Assembly: GCA_002239025.1 (NCBI GenBank)
Contig: MPNM01000002.1
Coordinates: forward strand, 310,001-374,000
Source of the DNA: Chloroflexi bacterium bin125
Lineage (GTDB): Bacteria > Chloroflexota > Dehalococcoidia > Bin125
Direction: 5' to 3'
DNA: 64,000 nt
Shown: positions 15,437-23,214 of the stretch, piece after piece
Numbering within the stretch: position 1 is the first letter of the stretch
Layout: each line of letters opens with the position of its first letter
The notes under the pieces: model-generated
The model's input: only the letters and a program-made list of their open reading frames with translations
Database searches by the model: none
Told to the model about the DNA's origin: nothing
Program-made: the position numbers and the translations under genes

Positions 15437-16096
15437 CTATGGCGTCCGCTGGCCCCACTGATTCCAATGCACGATTTCCTCTAGCGGCACGCGCGGGGCC
15501 TGCTTGAAGGTTTCGCCCGTGAAGTAGGCCATTGGCAGCAATACCGCCTGGGTGACATCCTCGGGAATCCCGAGCAATTCCTGTGACAACGATTCATCGC
15601 GCAGGTGCAGTGTCGTCCAGGCCATCCCGATGCCTCGTGATCGCGCTGCCAGCATGAATGACCAGGCGCCGGGAATGATCGAGCCATACGTCGCGGCCTG
15701 AGCCATGTACCCGGCATCCTCGACCCGACCGGTAATGCAGGCAATCAACAAGGCCGGACAGCGATGCATCTCGTTGGCCAGATAGGTCGCCGATCGGGTG
15801 ACTCCGTCCGCCGCAGCCGCACGCGAATCTCCCTCGGGCCAGCGCGGACCTTCGTCCGCTCGAGCGGTGACGAGCTCCATGAAGCTGTCCTTGTAGATCT
15901 TGGCGATCCCGGCGATCTTCTCCGGGTCGGTCACGACCATCCACTGCCACTGCTGCGAGTTGGAGGCCGTCGGCGCTTGCAACGCGATCTCCAGGCATTC
16001 TTCGATCACCTCCGGCTCAATCGGACGATCGAAGTCCAGGCGCAGCCGGACCGACCGTGTCGTGGTCAGGATGTAGTCGGATTCGTAGCGGCTCAT
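15437..16096 (-). CDS. Nitroreductase family protein
   Basis: A 219-residue FMN-dependent nitroreductase-fold protein. The N-terminal RSVRLRLDFDRPIEPEVI and CLEIALQAPTASNSQQWQWM are the typical FMN-phosphate segments; AATYGSIIPGAWSFMLAARSRGIGMAWTT is the conserved central helix and strand. The C-terminus lacks the common GR..P..E box but has VPLEEIVHWNQWG instead. Members reduce nitro groups, quinones or enones, or have lost activity, so substrate is open. It stands alone, 33 bp from the FabD-like gene upstream on the same strand, and may be co-transcribed with it. Confidence 0.9.
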   Translation of the reverse strand: MSRYESDYILTTTRSVRLRLDFDRPIEPEVIEECLEIALQAPTASNSQQWQWMVVTDPEKIAGIAKIYKDSFMELVTARADEGPRWPEGDSRAAAADGVTRSATYLANEMHRCPALLIACITGRVEDAGYMAQAATYGSIIPGAWSFMLAARSRGIGMAWTTLHLRDESLSQELLGIPEDVTQAVLLPMAYFTGETFKQAPRVPLEEIVHWNQWGQRTP

Positions 16097-16129
16097 GTCA
16101 TGGTCCCTTCGTGCGGATCTGGAGTCTGG

Positions 16130-17086
16130 TCACTTGATCTGGCTGATGCGTTGAATCTGGATCCGTTCCGGCAAGGTCTTGCCGTAGCGTCGGACGAGAC
16201 CAGCCATCACGTTGCCTGGACCCAATGTCAGGTATCGTCGCACGCCTGTTGCGTACAGCGCCTTCAATGCGGCTTGCCATTCCACTGGTCGGACATATTG
16301 CGCCCGCAACTCGTCGCGAAGTTGTTCCGCCGTCGAGATGACCTGTCCGGAGTGATTGCCCACAATCGGAGTGAACTGGTTGGTGATCGGCAATGCGTCA
16401 ATCAGTGCGCGATTGGCGCGATCAGATCCTTCAAATGCGGACGTGTGAAACGCGCCGGCAACGCGTAGCTGCACCGCCTGACCGCCGTACTCGGGCGCAA
16501 CCTTGGCAGCCCGTTCCAGGGCGTCCGCCGGTCCGCCGAGGACCGTCTGGTCGGGAGCGTTGTGATTGGCCAACGATGCGCCGGATGCAGCGGCGATCGC
16601 TTCTGCGGCGTCGCGTCCGGCGCCGACCAACGCAAGCAAACCCCCGGGTTGCTCGCTGCAGTCTCGATCCATTGACAGACCGCACTTCCAGGCAAACTGC
16701 AACGTCGACTCCAGGTCGAGCGCTCCGGACAGCGCCATTGCTGAGTTCATCCCACTGGAGTGTCCGGTCACAAACGTCAGCGGACCAATCCGTTCGGACG
16801 CCTTCGAGTACTCGGCGACAGCCCAGGCGATCAGATACGGCTGCAGTAGCGACGGCTGACGCAGTGCCAACTCATCCATTGGATCTGCACTCTGGCCCAG
16901 CCTCCACAGGTCACAGCCGGTCACCGACGATGCCAACCCAAACGCACGCTGCCCCGTCGCAGGAAGATCTGCAACATCGTCGGCGAGATCAGCGACACCG
17001 CCCGCGCGTTGCGCTCCCTGTCCCGGACAGATCAGGACGGTGTCGGGCGACTGATTCACTGAATCAGGGTACGCGTTAGACGCCAC
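16130..17086 (-). CDS. Malonyl-CoA:ACP transacylase-like protein (FabD family)
   Basis: A 318-residue acyltransferase-fold protein. It opens with VLICPGQGAQ (the FabD FPGQGSQ block). The nucleophile motif is GHSSGM with S110, and the catalytic histidine is H214 in VAGAFHTSAF. The final PVEWQAALKAL and RYLTLGPGNVMAGLVRR are also conserved. FabD charges ACP with malonate for fatty-acid synthesis. The GHSxGE glutamate is methionine here, and no other fab gene lies near, so it could serve a polyketide or another malonyl-transfer route. Confidence 0.88.
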   Translation of the reverse strand: MASNAYPDSVNQSPDTVLICPGQGAQRAGGVADLADDVADLPATGQRAFGLASSVTGCDLWRLGQSADPMDELALRQPSLLQPYLIAWAVAEYSKASERIGPLTFVTGHSSGMNSAMALSGALDLESTLQFAWKCGLSMDRDCSEQPGGLLALVGAGRDAAEAIAAASGASLANHNAPDQTVLGGPADALERAAKVAPEYGGQAVQLRVAGAFHTSAFEGSDRANRALIDALPITNQFTPIVGNHSGQVISTAEQLRDELRAQYVRPVEWQAALKALYATGVRRYLTLGPGNVMAGLVRRYGKTLPERIQIQRISQIK

Positions 17087-17139
17087 TGCGGATGTGACGC
17101 GCTTGCTTGACCGCTGGGCCTCTGAATGAGCCGACGTAC

Positions 17140-17529
17140 CTACTTGTGATGGTCGGGGCCCATGTCGGTCAGCTCGATGATGTTGCCGTCCGGGTCCTTG
17201 CAGAATGCGGCCCAGATGCCATCGTTGTCGCGCTGGTTCGGTTCGACCATCACGCTGACGCCGTCCGAACGCAACCGCTCGACTTCGCTGTGGAAGTCAT
17301 CGGTGGGGATGTAGAGGGCGAAGTGTGGGCCGATGCCCTCCACCGATTGGTCCATCTCGCGCTGCATCAGGTGCAACTGGAGCGCGCCGACCTCGTACCA
17401 CGCGCCGGGGAATCCGAAGTCAGGACGGTCGATCTCACCGAGACCGAGCTGTTCGCCGTAGAAATGCTTCGAAGCCTCTACATCGGCGACGCAAATCGCC
17501 ACATGGCTGTATCCGGCAACGGCAGGCAT
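17140..17529 (-). CDS. VOC (glyoxalase/bleomycin-resistance) family protein
   Basis: A 129-residue vicinal-oxygen-chelate protein starting at the ATG at 17529 (MPAVAGYSHVAICV). It shows both beta-alpha-beta-beta-beta halves: HVAICVADVEASKHFYGEQL, then HFALYIPTDDFHSEVERL. Candidate metal ligands are H9, a glutamate/histidine in the middle (LQLHLMQ) and the E in DGNIIELTD. Length fits a single-domain dimeric member. Function may be dioxygenase, isomerase or resistance protein; the sequence does not decide. A GGAG-like site (TTGAAGGAGCG) lies just upstream. Confidence 0.9.
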   Translation of the reverse strand: MPAVAGYSHVAICVADVEASKHFYGEQLGLGEIDRPDFGFPGAWYEVGALQLHLMQREMDQSVEGIGPHFALYIPTDDFHSEVERLRSDGVSVMVEPNQRDNDGIWAAFCKDPDGNIIELTDMGPDHHK

Positions 17530-17657
17530 AGCACGCTCCTTCAATCTCCCCGTACGCTCATGTACAGGGCTGTTCACTGTAATTTGAGTGCGATGATACA
17601 CATCATGGACGACGCAAGCAGCGGAGTGGACGCGTCGGCGCGGAGAGGCTGAGGCTG

Positions 17658-19190
17658 ATGTCAGAACTTCGTTGGGAACCGCCGCCAAGCGGAGACGCTG
17701 TCCAGCGCGCCGTCGTGCCCGATCGATCGGGAGGCAATGGCGGCTCGGGTGGACCAAGCAGATGGTCAGTCGCGCTGTTGATCTTCGTCATGATCGGAGC
17801 TGCCTTCGCGCTGGGCGTTGGCGTCATGCGAGTAGTCGACGCCAACGACGATTACGGCCGACTATTGCGCAGCTCAAGGGACGGCGGGTCGCCGGCAGCC
17901 ATTCCGGCGGCTGTGCAGCCGTCCGAAGACGAAGACCAGGCGGTCGAGGCCGCTGACACCGACGGCAGAGCCTCACGATTCGCCATCCTCGACGAAATCA
18001 TCGAGGTGCTGGACAAAGACTTTGTCGATCCCGCCAAGTTCGAGTCGCTCGACACTCGCGAAGCCGCGATCAATGGCATCATCGACGCCCTGGAAGACGA
18101 ACACACCGTCTTCATTGATGCCGAACGCTATCGCCTCGCCAGTGAGGACATCGGCGGCTCCTTCGAAGGCATCGGCGCGACCGTCAACTCGGTCGACGGC
18201 GCAATCGTGATTGTCCGCCCCTTCCGCAACTCACCCGCCCAACAATCTGGCATTCGTCCTGGCGACGTGATCCTCGAGGTCGATGGCGAATCGACCGAGG
18301 GCTGGAGCCTGGAGCAGGCAGTCGCAGTCATCCGCGGACCCAGAGGCACAGACGTCGCGCTGCTGGTGCGCCACGCGGACGGCGAGGAAGAGCTGATCAT
18401 CGTCACCCGCGACCGGATTGTGGTGCCCAGCGTCGAATCGCTGCCGATCACCGACCGCTCCGGCAATCCGGTCGCCGACATCGGCTACATCTTGATCACT
18501 CAGTTCACCGAGGACACACGCAGCGAACTGCTCGAGTTACTCGACGGCGCGCGAAACGCGGGATTGGAACAGCTCATCATCGACGTGCGCGGCAATCCCG
18601 GTGGTTTGCTCCGTGCGACGGTCGACACGACCGGCGAGTTTATCGACGAGGGCGTGATCCTGCGTCAGATCGACCGCGAGGGCAACGAAGAAGTGTTCAA
18701 CGATCGCGCCGGTGGCGCCGGTATCGATCTCGAGCTCGTCGTCCTGATCAACGAGCACAGCGCATCCGGCTCCGAGGTTATGGCAGCCGCGTTGCGCGAT
18801 CACGGACGCGCAGTGCTGATCGGCACCACGACCACCGGCAAAGGCACGGTCAATGTGCCGAGACGTCTCTCCGACGGCAGCGTGCTGTACGTCAGCATCG
18901 CTCGATACCTGACGCCCAATAGCGCCCAGGTCGAGGGTGTCGGCGTCGCGCCAGACATCGAGATTGCCATCCCCGAGACCGGGTTCGAAGCCGGACAGGA
19001 CATCCAGTTGTTCGTCGCCATTGAATACCTGCGAGGCGAATACAATCCTGGCGCCGGCGCCGATGACGACTCTGGCGGCAGCGAGCCCGACGAGGTTTCC
19101 GACGAGACGACAGAGGACGGTCAGCAGGGCCAGGAGGGTCAGCAGGAGACTGAGGCGGACGCTGAATCGCAGCAGCAGTCGGAGGAGTAA
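17658..19190 (+). CDS. C-terminal processing peptidase, S41 family (CtpA)
   Basis: A 510-residue membrane-anchored serine protease. One span at residues 38-60 follows a glycine-rich cytoplasmic N-terminus. A PDZ domain lies at about 165-250 (GSFEGIGATVN, SGIRPGDVILEVDGEST). The protease core has the Ser-Lys dyad: S372 in EHSASGSEVM and K395 in TTTTGKGTVNV. The last 40 residues are an acidic, glutamine-rich tail (GQQGQEGQQETEADAE), unusual for the family but like other exported proteins in this window. Such proteases trim C-termini of cell-envelope proteins. Next gene starts 52 bp downstream. Confidence 0.95.
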   Translation: MSELRWEPPPSGDAVQRAVVPDRSGGNGGSGGPSRWSVALLIFVMIGAAFALGVGVMRVVDANDDYGRLLRSSRDGGSPAAIPAAVQPSEDEDQAVEAADTDGRASRFAILDEIIEVLDKDFVDPAKFESLDTREAAINGIIDALEDEHTVFIDAERYRLASEDIGGSFEGIGATVNSVDGAIVIVRPFRNSPAQQSGIRPGDVILEVDGESTEGWSLEQAVAVIRGPRGTDVALLVRHADGEEELIIVTRDRIVVPSVESLPITDRSGNPVADIGYILITQFTEDTRSELLELLDGARNAGLEQLIIDVRGNPGGLLRATVDTTGEFIDEGVILRQIDREGNEEVFNDRAGGAGIDLELVVLINEHSASGSEVMAAALRDHGRAVLIGTTTTGKGTVNVPRRLSDGSVLYVSIARYLTPNSAQVEGVGVAPDIEIAIPETGFEAGQDIQLFVAIEYLRGEYNPGAGADDDSGGSEPDEVSDETTEDGQQGQEGQQETEADAESQQQSEE

Positions 19191-19242
19191 CCTACGCGGC
19201 GTCACCTGCTGAGCGGGCGGTCTCGCCGAGCGAAAGGGATTC

Positions 19243-20100
19243 GTGATGACATCAAATGCCGACGGTTGGGCACGACCCGAGCTGATCTGCGAAACCGATT
19301 GGCTGGCAGACCACATCGACGATGACGATGTGGTCGTGCTGGACTGTGATCTGCTGGACGGTTACCTGCGACTGCACATTCCCGGAGCGGTCTGGTCGCT
19401 CTCGCGTTACTGGAAGACTGATCCGCGCGATGACTCGCAGATATACGGGATGTCCGACCCTGAGCAGTTTGCGCAGTTGGTCGGACGGCTGGGTATCACT
19501 CCTGACACGACCGTCGTGGCCTACGACGGATCGGGTTCGCTCTACGCGGCGCGGACCTGGTGGACGTTCAACCGCTTCGGACATACCAACTTCAAGATCC
19601 TGCACGGCGGACTCGACAAATGGTACGCCGAAGGGCGTCCGCTCTCGCGCGAGAATTTGCGTCCGCATGCCGTCGAATACCCAACTCCCGCGGCGCCGCA
19701 CGACGACTCAATCTGCAGGCTGGACGACATCCCGGGAGCACTTGCGGACGACAACCACGTCTTCTGGGACGTGCGCTCGGACGGTGAGTGGACCGGCGCC
19801 AACAAGCGCGGCACTCAGCGCGGGGGACGCATCCCCGGCGCCGTCCATCTGGAGTGGCTGCACACCTTGGAGAACCCGGTGCGCACGCTCAAGCCGCCGG
19901 CTGAGCTGCGCCGAATGCTCGGTGACCTGGGTATCACGCCCGAAACCACCGTGACCACCTATTGACAGGGAGGCATCCGTGCGGCGCACGGATACTGGCT
20001 CCTGCAACTGCTCGGCTACAACAACAGCCGAAACTACGACGCGTCCTGGCACGAATACGGCAACGCTCTCGATCACCCCATAGAGACACCGGACGAGTAG
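19243..20100 (+). CDS. Selenocysteine-containing two-domain rhodanese (in-frame TGA at the catalytic position)
   Basis: Reading through the TGA at 19963-19965 yields a 285-residue thiosulfate/3-mercaptopyruvate-type sulfurtransferase. The N-terminal rhodanese domain (about 20-135: VVVLDCDLLDGYLRLHIPGA, FKILHGGLDKW) has Asp in its loop (AYDGSGSLYA) and is non-catalytic. The C-terminal domain (165-275) has FWDVRSDGEW, GGRIPGAVHLEW and the active loop TTY-U-QGGIRAAHGYW with Sec at residue 241, where the persulfide-forming cysteine belongs. The family's conserved ending LLGYNNSRNYDASWHEYGN lies after the TGA in the same frame and ends at TAG. A strong 8-bp hairpin follows the TGA (19975-19993). 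A disabled gene is the alternative but would need loss at exactly this codon. Confidence 0.88.
19975..19993 (+). promoter_or_regulatory. SECIS-like hairpin downstream of the rhodanese TGA
   Basis: A perfect 8-bp stem ATCCGTGC/GCACGGAT closes a 3-nt loop GGC. The first loop base is G, at the 18th position after the TGA. Stem length, loop size, loop G and distance all fall inside the bacterial SECIS model. It lies wholly within coding sequence and keeps the protein motif GIRAAHG. Confidence 0.75.
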
Positions 20101-20126
20101 CCAACGGTCCTCTTCCCCCTTAGCGA

Positions 20127-20176
20127 GACTGATGCACAACTCCCCTTCTCCCCCCCCAAGGGGGGAAGAGGGGAAC
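20127..20176. repeat. Palindromic intergenic repeat between convergent genes
   Basis: ACTGATGCACAACTCCCC followed by CTTCTCCCCCCCC-AAGGGGGGAAG. It combines the TGATGCA... motif with the C-run/G-run palindrome seen elsewhere (26069-26124, 46061-46145). It lies between the convergent rhodanese and lipoprotein genes and could act as a bidirectional terminator. Confidence 0.65.
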
Positions 20177-20222
20177 GGGAGCACGCCGGCCATTGGCTTA
20201 CTGCATCCAGTTGCATCCGGCC

Positions 20223-21458
20223 CTAGCCCTCGAGCAGCTCCGCCAGCGCCGCTTCGACCTCGGCCAGTGGCGCGAATGCTTCGAATCGCGCGACGACCAC
20301 GCCCTGGGCGTTGACTATGAACGTCCACTCGTCAGTGTGCAGGCCCCACTCCTCGAGGATTGGCGTCTCGATCGGTTCCTCGCCCAGGCGCACCTGCTCG
20401 GGATTCTCGAACAGGTCGACGTGGACGTAGTTTGCGGCGTCGCCGAAGATGCCGCGCACCTCCGACAGCACCTCAGCCTGCGGTCCACAGAAGGCGTTTG
20501 TGCAGAATCCCGGTGAAGCGAAGACCACCACGAACGGCTTGTCCGCTCCGACCGCGTCCGCCAGTGAGATCAAGTACAGACCCGGGTCGGGAGTTTCGCC
20601 GGTGGAGAGATCGGCGATGTTCGCCACATCGGTCAGCGTCCGGCTCTGAGACGGCGGCGCAGTGTCGCCGACCGAGGGCGCTAAAGTATCGAGCGGCACA
20701 TCAATCGCGATACCAACATCGTCGAAACCGGCTTCAGAAGGTATGTGCAGGATCAGATTCCAGCGTCCAGGATCGGTGAAGTTGACCGTCGTGACATGGA
20801 ATCCGCGGACTCCGTCGGGGAAGTGAGAGAAGCGTGCGACCACTTCCTGCATCTCACCAGGTGCATCCTCGTGCAGCACAGTGATACCGAGCGCCGGGAA
20901 CTCGACCAGACCGACCGGCCCCTCAATCACAACCGAGATACGGTGCGTGCCCGGCGCCAGGTCAGGCGTGCCCAGGGCGATCGTGTAGCCATCGTCTGAT
21001 ACGTAGACGGGGTAACCCGAGTCGCGCAGCAGCTGCAGTCGCGGACTGAGATCGTCGTAGTTGGCCTCCTCGATGATGCCAACGGCCATGCCGCCTTCCA
21101 TGCCGCCCATACCGTCATCGGCCTGCTGCTGCATTACTTCTTGCTCGGCCTCGGCCTGCTCGGCCATCTCCATGTCGGCCTGCTGCTCTTGTTGCTCAGC
21201 AGGTTCTGCTGCCGGAGTGGCTGCGCGCGAGCTAGTAGTCGAGGTACCCGAGCTCGAAGTTGCCGTGCTGGTCGATGTCGACTCAGCCGCAGCCTGTTCT
21301 TGCTGATCCTGTTGTTCCTGCTGCTGGTCGTCCGACGTCGTCGTACACGCCGACGCGGTCAGCAGAGCGGCCAGGGCAAAACCCAGCAGTCCGAGCCATC
21401 GCCGGCTCAGTCGCCAACGATGGACCCCACGCCGCGAAACCTTATGAAGTGCTGTCAT
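20223..21458 (-). CDS. Exported lipoprotein with C-terminal thioredoxin-fold (CX4CGP) domain
   Basis: A 411-residue predicted lipoprotein: basic start, hydrophobic LGLLGFALAALLTASAC and lipobox cysteine C38. Residues 40-120 are a Ser/Thr/Gln/Glu-rich, methionine-containing tether. A beta-rich middle (VYVSDDGYTIALGTPDL, HRISVVIEGPVG) is of unknown family. The C-terminal ~125 residues resemble a redoxin: KPFVVVFASPGFCTNAFCGPQ, with C319 and C324 in a CX4C-GP arrangement, then WTFIVNAQGVVVARFE. This domain probably does thiol-disulfide chemistry outside the membrane. It converges with the Sec-rhodanese gene and lies just downstream of a second exported thioredoxin-fold lipoprotein. Confidence 0.82.
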   Translation of the reverse strand: MTALHKVSRRGVHRWRLSRRWLGLLGFALAALLTASACTTTSDDQQQEQQDQQEQAAAESTSTSTATSSSGTSTTSSRAATPAAEPAEQQEQQADMEMAEQAEAEQEVMQQQADDGMGGMEGGMAVGIIEEANYDDLSPRLQLLRDSGYPVYVSDDGYTIALGTPDLAPGTHRISVVIEGPVGLVEFPALGITVLHEDAPGEMQEVVARFSHFPDGVRGFHVTTVNFTDPGRWNLILHIPSEAGFDDVGIAIDVPLDTLAPSVGDTAPPSQSRTLTDVANIADLSTGETPDPGLYLISLADAVGADKPFVVVFASPGFCTNAFCGPQAEVLSEVRGIFGDAANYVHVDLFENPEQVRLGEEPIETPILEEWGLHTDEWTFIVNAQGVVVARFEAFAPLAEVEAALAELLEG

Positions 21459-21503
21459 GAAACCCCTCGCTCGATCGGTTGGGAAGCATCCCGTTAATCA
21501 ACG

Positions 21504-23180
21504 CTACTCTCCACCCACGTATGAACCGAATGTGAATGCGAACATGCGGAACTGGTCGGAGTCGGAGCGGAGCTTTAGCTCATGCTCCGACCACTCGGGC
21601 AGGAAGACCAGTCGATACAGGTCGTTCTCGGTCACGCGAATGTACGAGCGGCCCTCGTCGTCCCACAGAATGTGGCTGCCTGCCTCGTTCGGGAACAGCC
21701 AGCGACCATCCAGCTCGACGTAGACCCGGAACGGCTCTCCGTCCTCTGCCACGGTCAGCACGACATTTGCCGTGCGTCCACGTATCAGCAGGGCGACATA
21801 GTCTTCGAGGTCGTCCGTCGTTCGCGCATGGACGATCGCTTCATCCTCGATCCGCCAGAGTCCCTCCAGGTACCAGAAGTTGTGTTCGCGTTCTGACGTG
21901 TCTACGTCGAAGTACAGCGTGTCTATCCCTGTGCCAGTGAGGAAGTAGGCGTCCTGACCCGCGTACGGTCCGCCGCTTCCCACGTTGCGCTGCCAGCCCA
22001 TGTAGAGCTCGCGCGTTTGACGCGGCGTGCCGCCCTCTCTCGTCGGGACTGGCGCGCTCACCCCGAAAGGAACATCGGACAGATCCTTCCCGACCGCTTC
22101 CAGTGCCTCGCGAATCGCCCGCTCGGTCTCCTGGTAGTGCCCCTCGCCAATGTGGTCGTAGCGGATGCCCATCGGCGAATCGTCCGTCGGCCCGATCAGG
22201 AACTTGCGCGGCCACCAGCGATTCTGAAATGCGCGCCAGGTCCGGTAGTCGTTGTCGATCGCGACGAGGTACTCGATGTTGTGCTCGGCATTCGCCGCGC
22301 GGACGTTTTCGATTCGCTCTTCGAACGCAAACTCCGGCGTGTGCACGCCGATAATCACCAACCCGTGATCGCGATACTTGCGATCCCATTCGGTAAGGAA
22401 GGGCAGCGTGCGGATGCAATTGATGCAGGTGTAGGTCCAGAAGTCGATCAGGACGATGTTCCCCTTGGCCAACTCCAGCGCAATCGACGTCTCGTCCCCA
22501 TTCAGCCAGCCGTTCAGGCCCGTCAGCTCCGCCGTCGTCGCCTGAGCGCTGATTTCCTCAGCCCGAAGCCGCAGCCGATCATCCTCTGTGGGCTCTTGCT
22601 CCTGCGGCTCAGCGGCCTGCTCAGATTCTCCGCTCGATTCCACCTGCCGCTCTTCTTCCGCTTCCTGCTGCTCGACCGGTTCGTCTTGCTCGTCATCAGC
22701 CTGCAGATCCTCGTTCTCAGCCCCCGAATCTGATTGCTGCTGCTGATCGCTTCCTTGTGTCGATTCCTCCTGCGGCTGTTTCTCGCCTGCATCGGACTGA
22801 GCCGAGTCCTTCTCGCCCTCGTCGTCCTCGTCCTTCTCGCCAGTGGAACTCACCGTCGCCTGGCCCTGTGCTCCGTCGTCCTGGCTGTCTTCGTCGCCCA
22901 CGGATTGCTGCTCGCCGCGTTGCTGTGCTGTTTGCTGTTGATCGTCCTCTTCCTGCGCGGAAGTGCTTTGAGATGTCGTCTCCCGCGATTCCGATTGCTC
23001 GTCGGTACGCGAGGTCGCGGTTGACGACTCGGACTGCTGTTGATCTTGTTGTTGGTCCTGTTGCTGTTCTTGTTGCTCCTGGTCCTGTGGCGCGTCGTCG
23101 TCCGACGAGCAGGCCACGAACAACGCGGTGATCAGAAGGATTGCGAGTATGCCGAAACCGGCGAGCCGAGTGTGTTTCAT
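21504..23180 (-). CDS. Exported lipoprotein with DipZ-like thioredoxin domain
   Basis: A 558-residue predicted lipoprotein with lipobox cysteine C24 (LITALFVAC). Residues 25-210 form an extreme Gln/Glu/Ser/Asp-rich linker without structure-forming hydrophobics. The thioredoxin domain follows at about 218-370: NIVLIDFWTYTCINCIRTLP with the redox pair C252/C255 (CINC), then VIIGVHTPEFAFE. The last ~170 residues (YFLTGTGIDTLYFDVDTSE, FRMFAFTFGSYVGGE) match the C-terminal domain of DipZ-type proteins. In DipZ these domains are fused to a CcdA-like membrane reductase; that part is missing here, so electrons must come from another protein. Confidence 0.88.
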   Translation of the reverse strand: MKHTRLAGFGILAILLITALFVACSSDDDAPQDQEQQEQQQDQQQDQQQSESSTATSRTDEQSESRETTSQSTSAQEEDDQQQTAQQRGEQQSVGDEDSQDDGAQGQATVSSTGEKDEDDEGEKDSAQSDAGEKQPQEESTQGSDQQQQSDSGAENEDLQADDEQDEPVEQQEAEEERQVESSGESEQAAEPQEQEPTEDDRLRLRAEEISAQATTAELTGLNGWLNGDETSIALELAKGNIVLIDFWTYTCINCIRTLPFLTEWDRKYRDHGLVIIGVHTPEFAFEERIENVRAANAEHNIEYLVAIDNDYRTWRAFQNRWWPRKFLIGPTDDSPMGIRYDHIGEGHYQETERAIREALEAVGKDLSDVPFGVSAPVPTREGGTPRQTRELYMGWQRNVGSGGPYAGQDAYFLTGTGIDTLYFDVDTSEREHNFWYLEGLWRIEDEAIVHARTTDDLEDYVALLIRGRTANVVLTVAEDGEPFRVYVELDGRWLFPNEAGSHILWDDEGRSYIRVTENDLYRLVFLPEWSEHELKLRSDSDQFRMFAFTFGSYVGGE

Positions 23181-23214
23181 AGGACCGAGAGTACAACGGC
23201 GCGGGCCGATCTGG

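Noticed and set aside
19243-19965. Rhodanese as a shorter protein ending at the TGA
   Set aside because: It would lose the active residue and the conserved C-terminal ~45 residues that follow in frame and end at a normal TAG.
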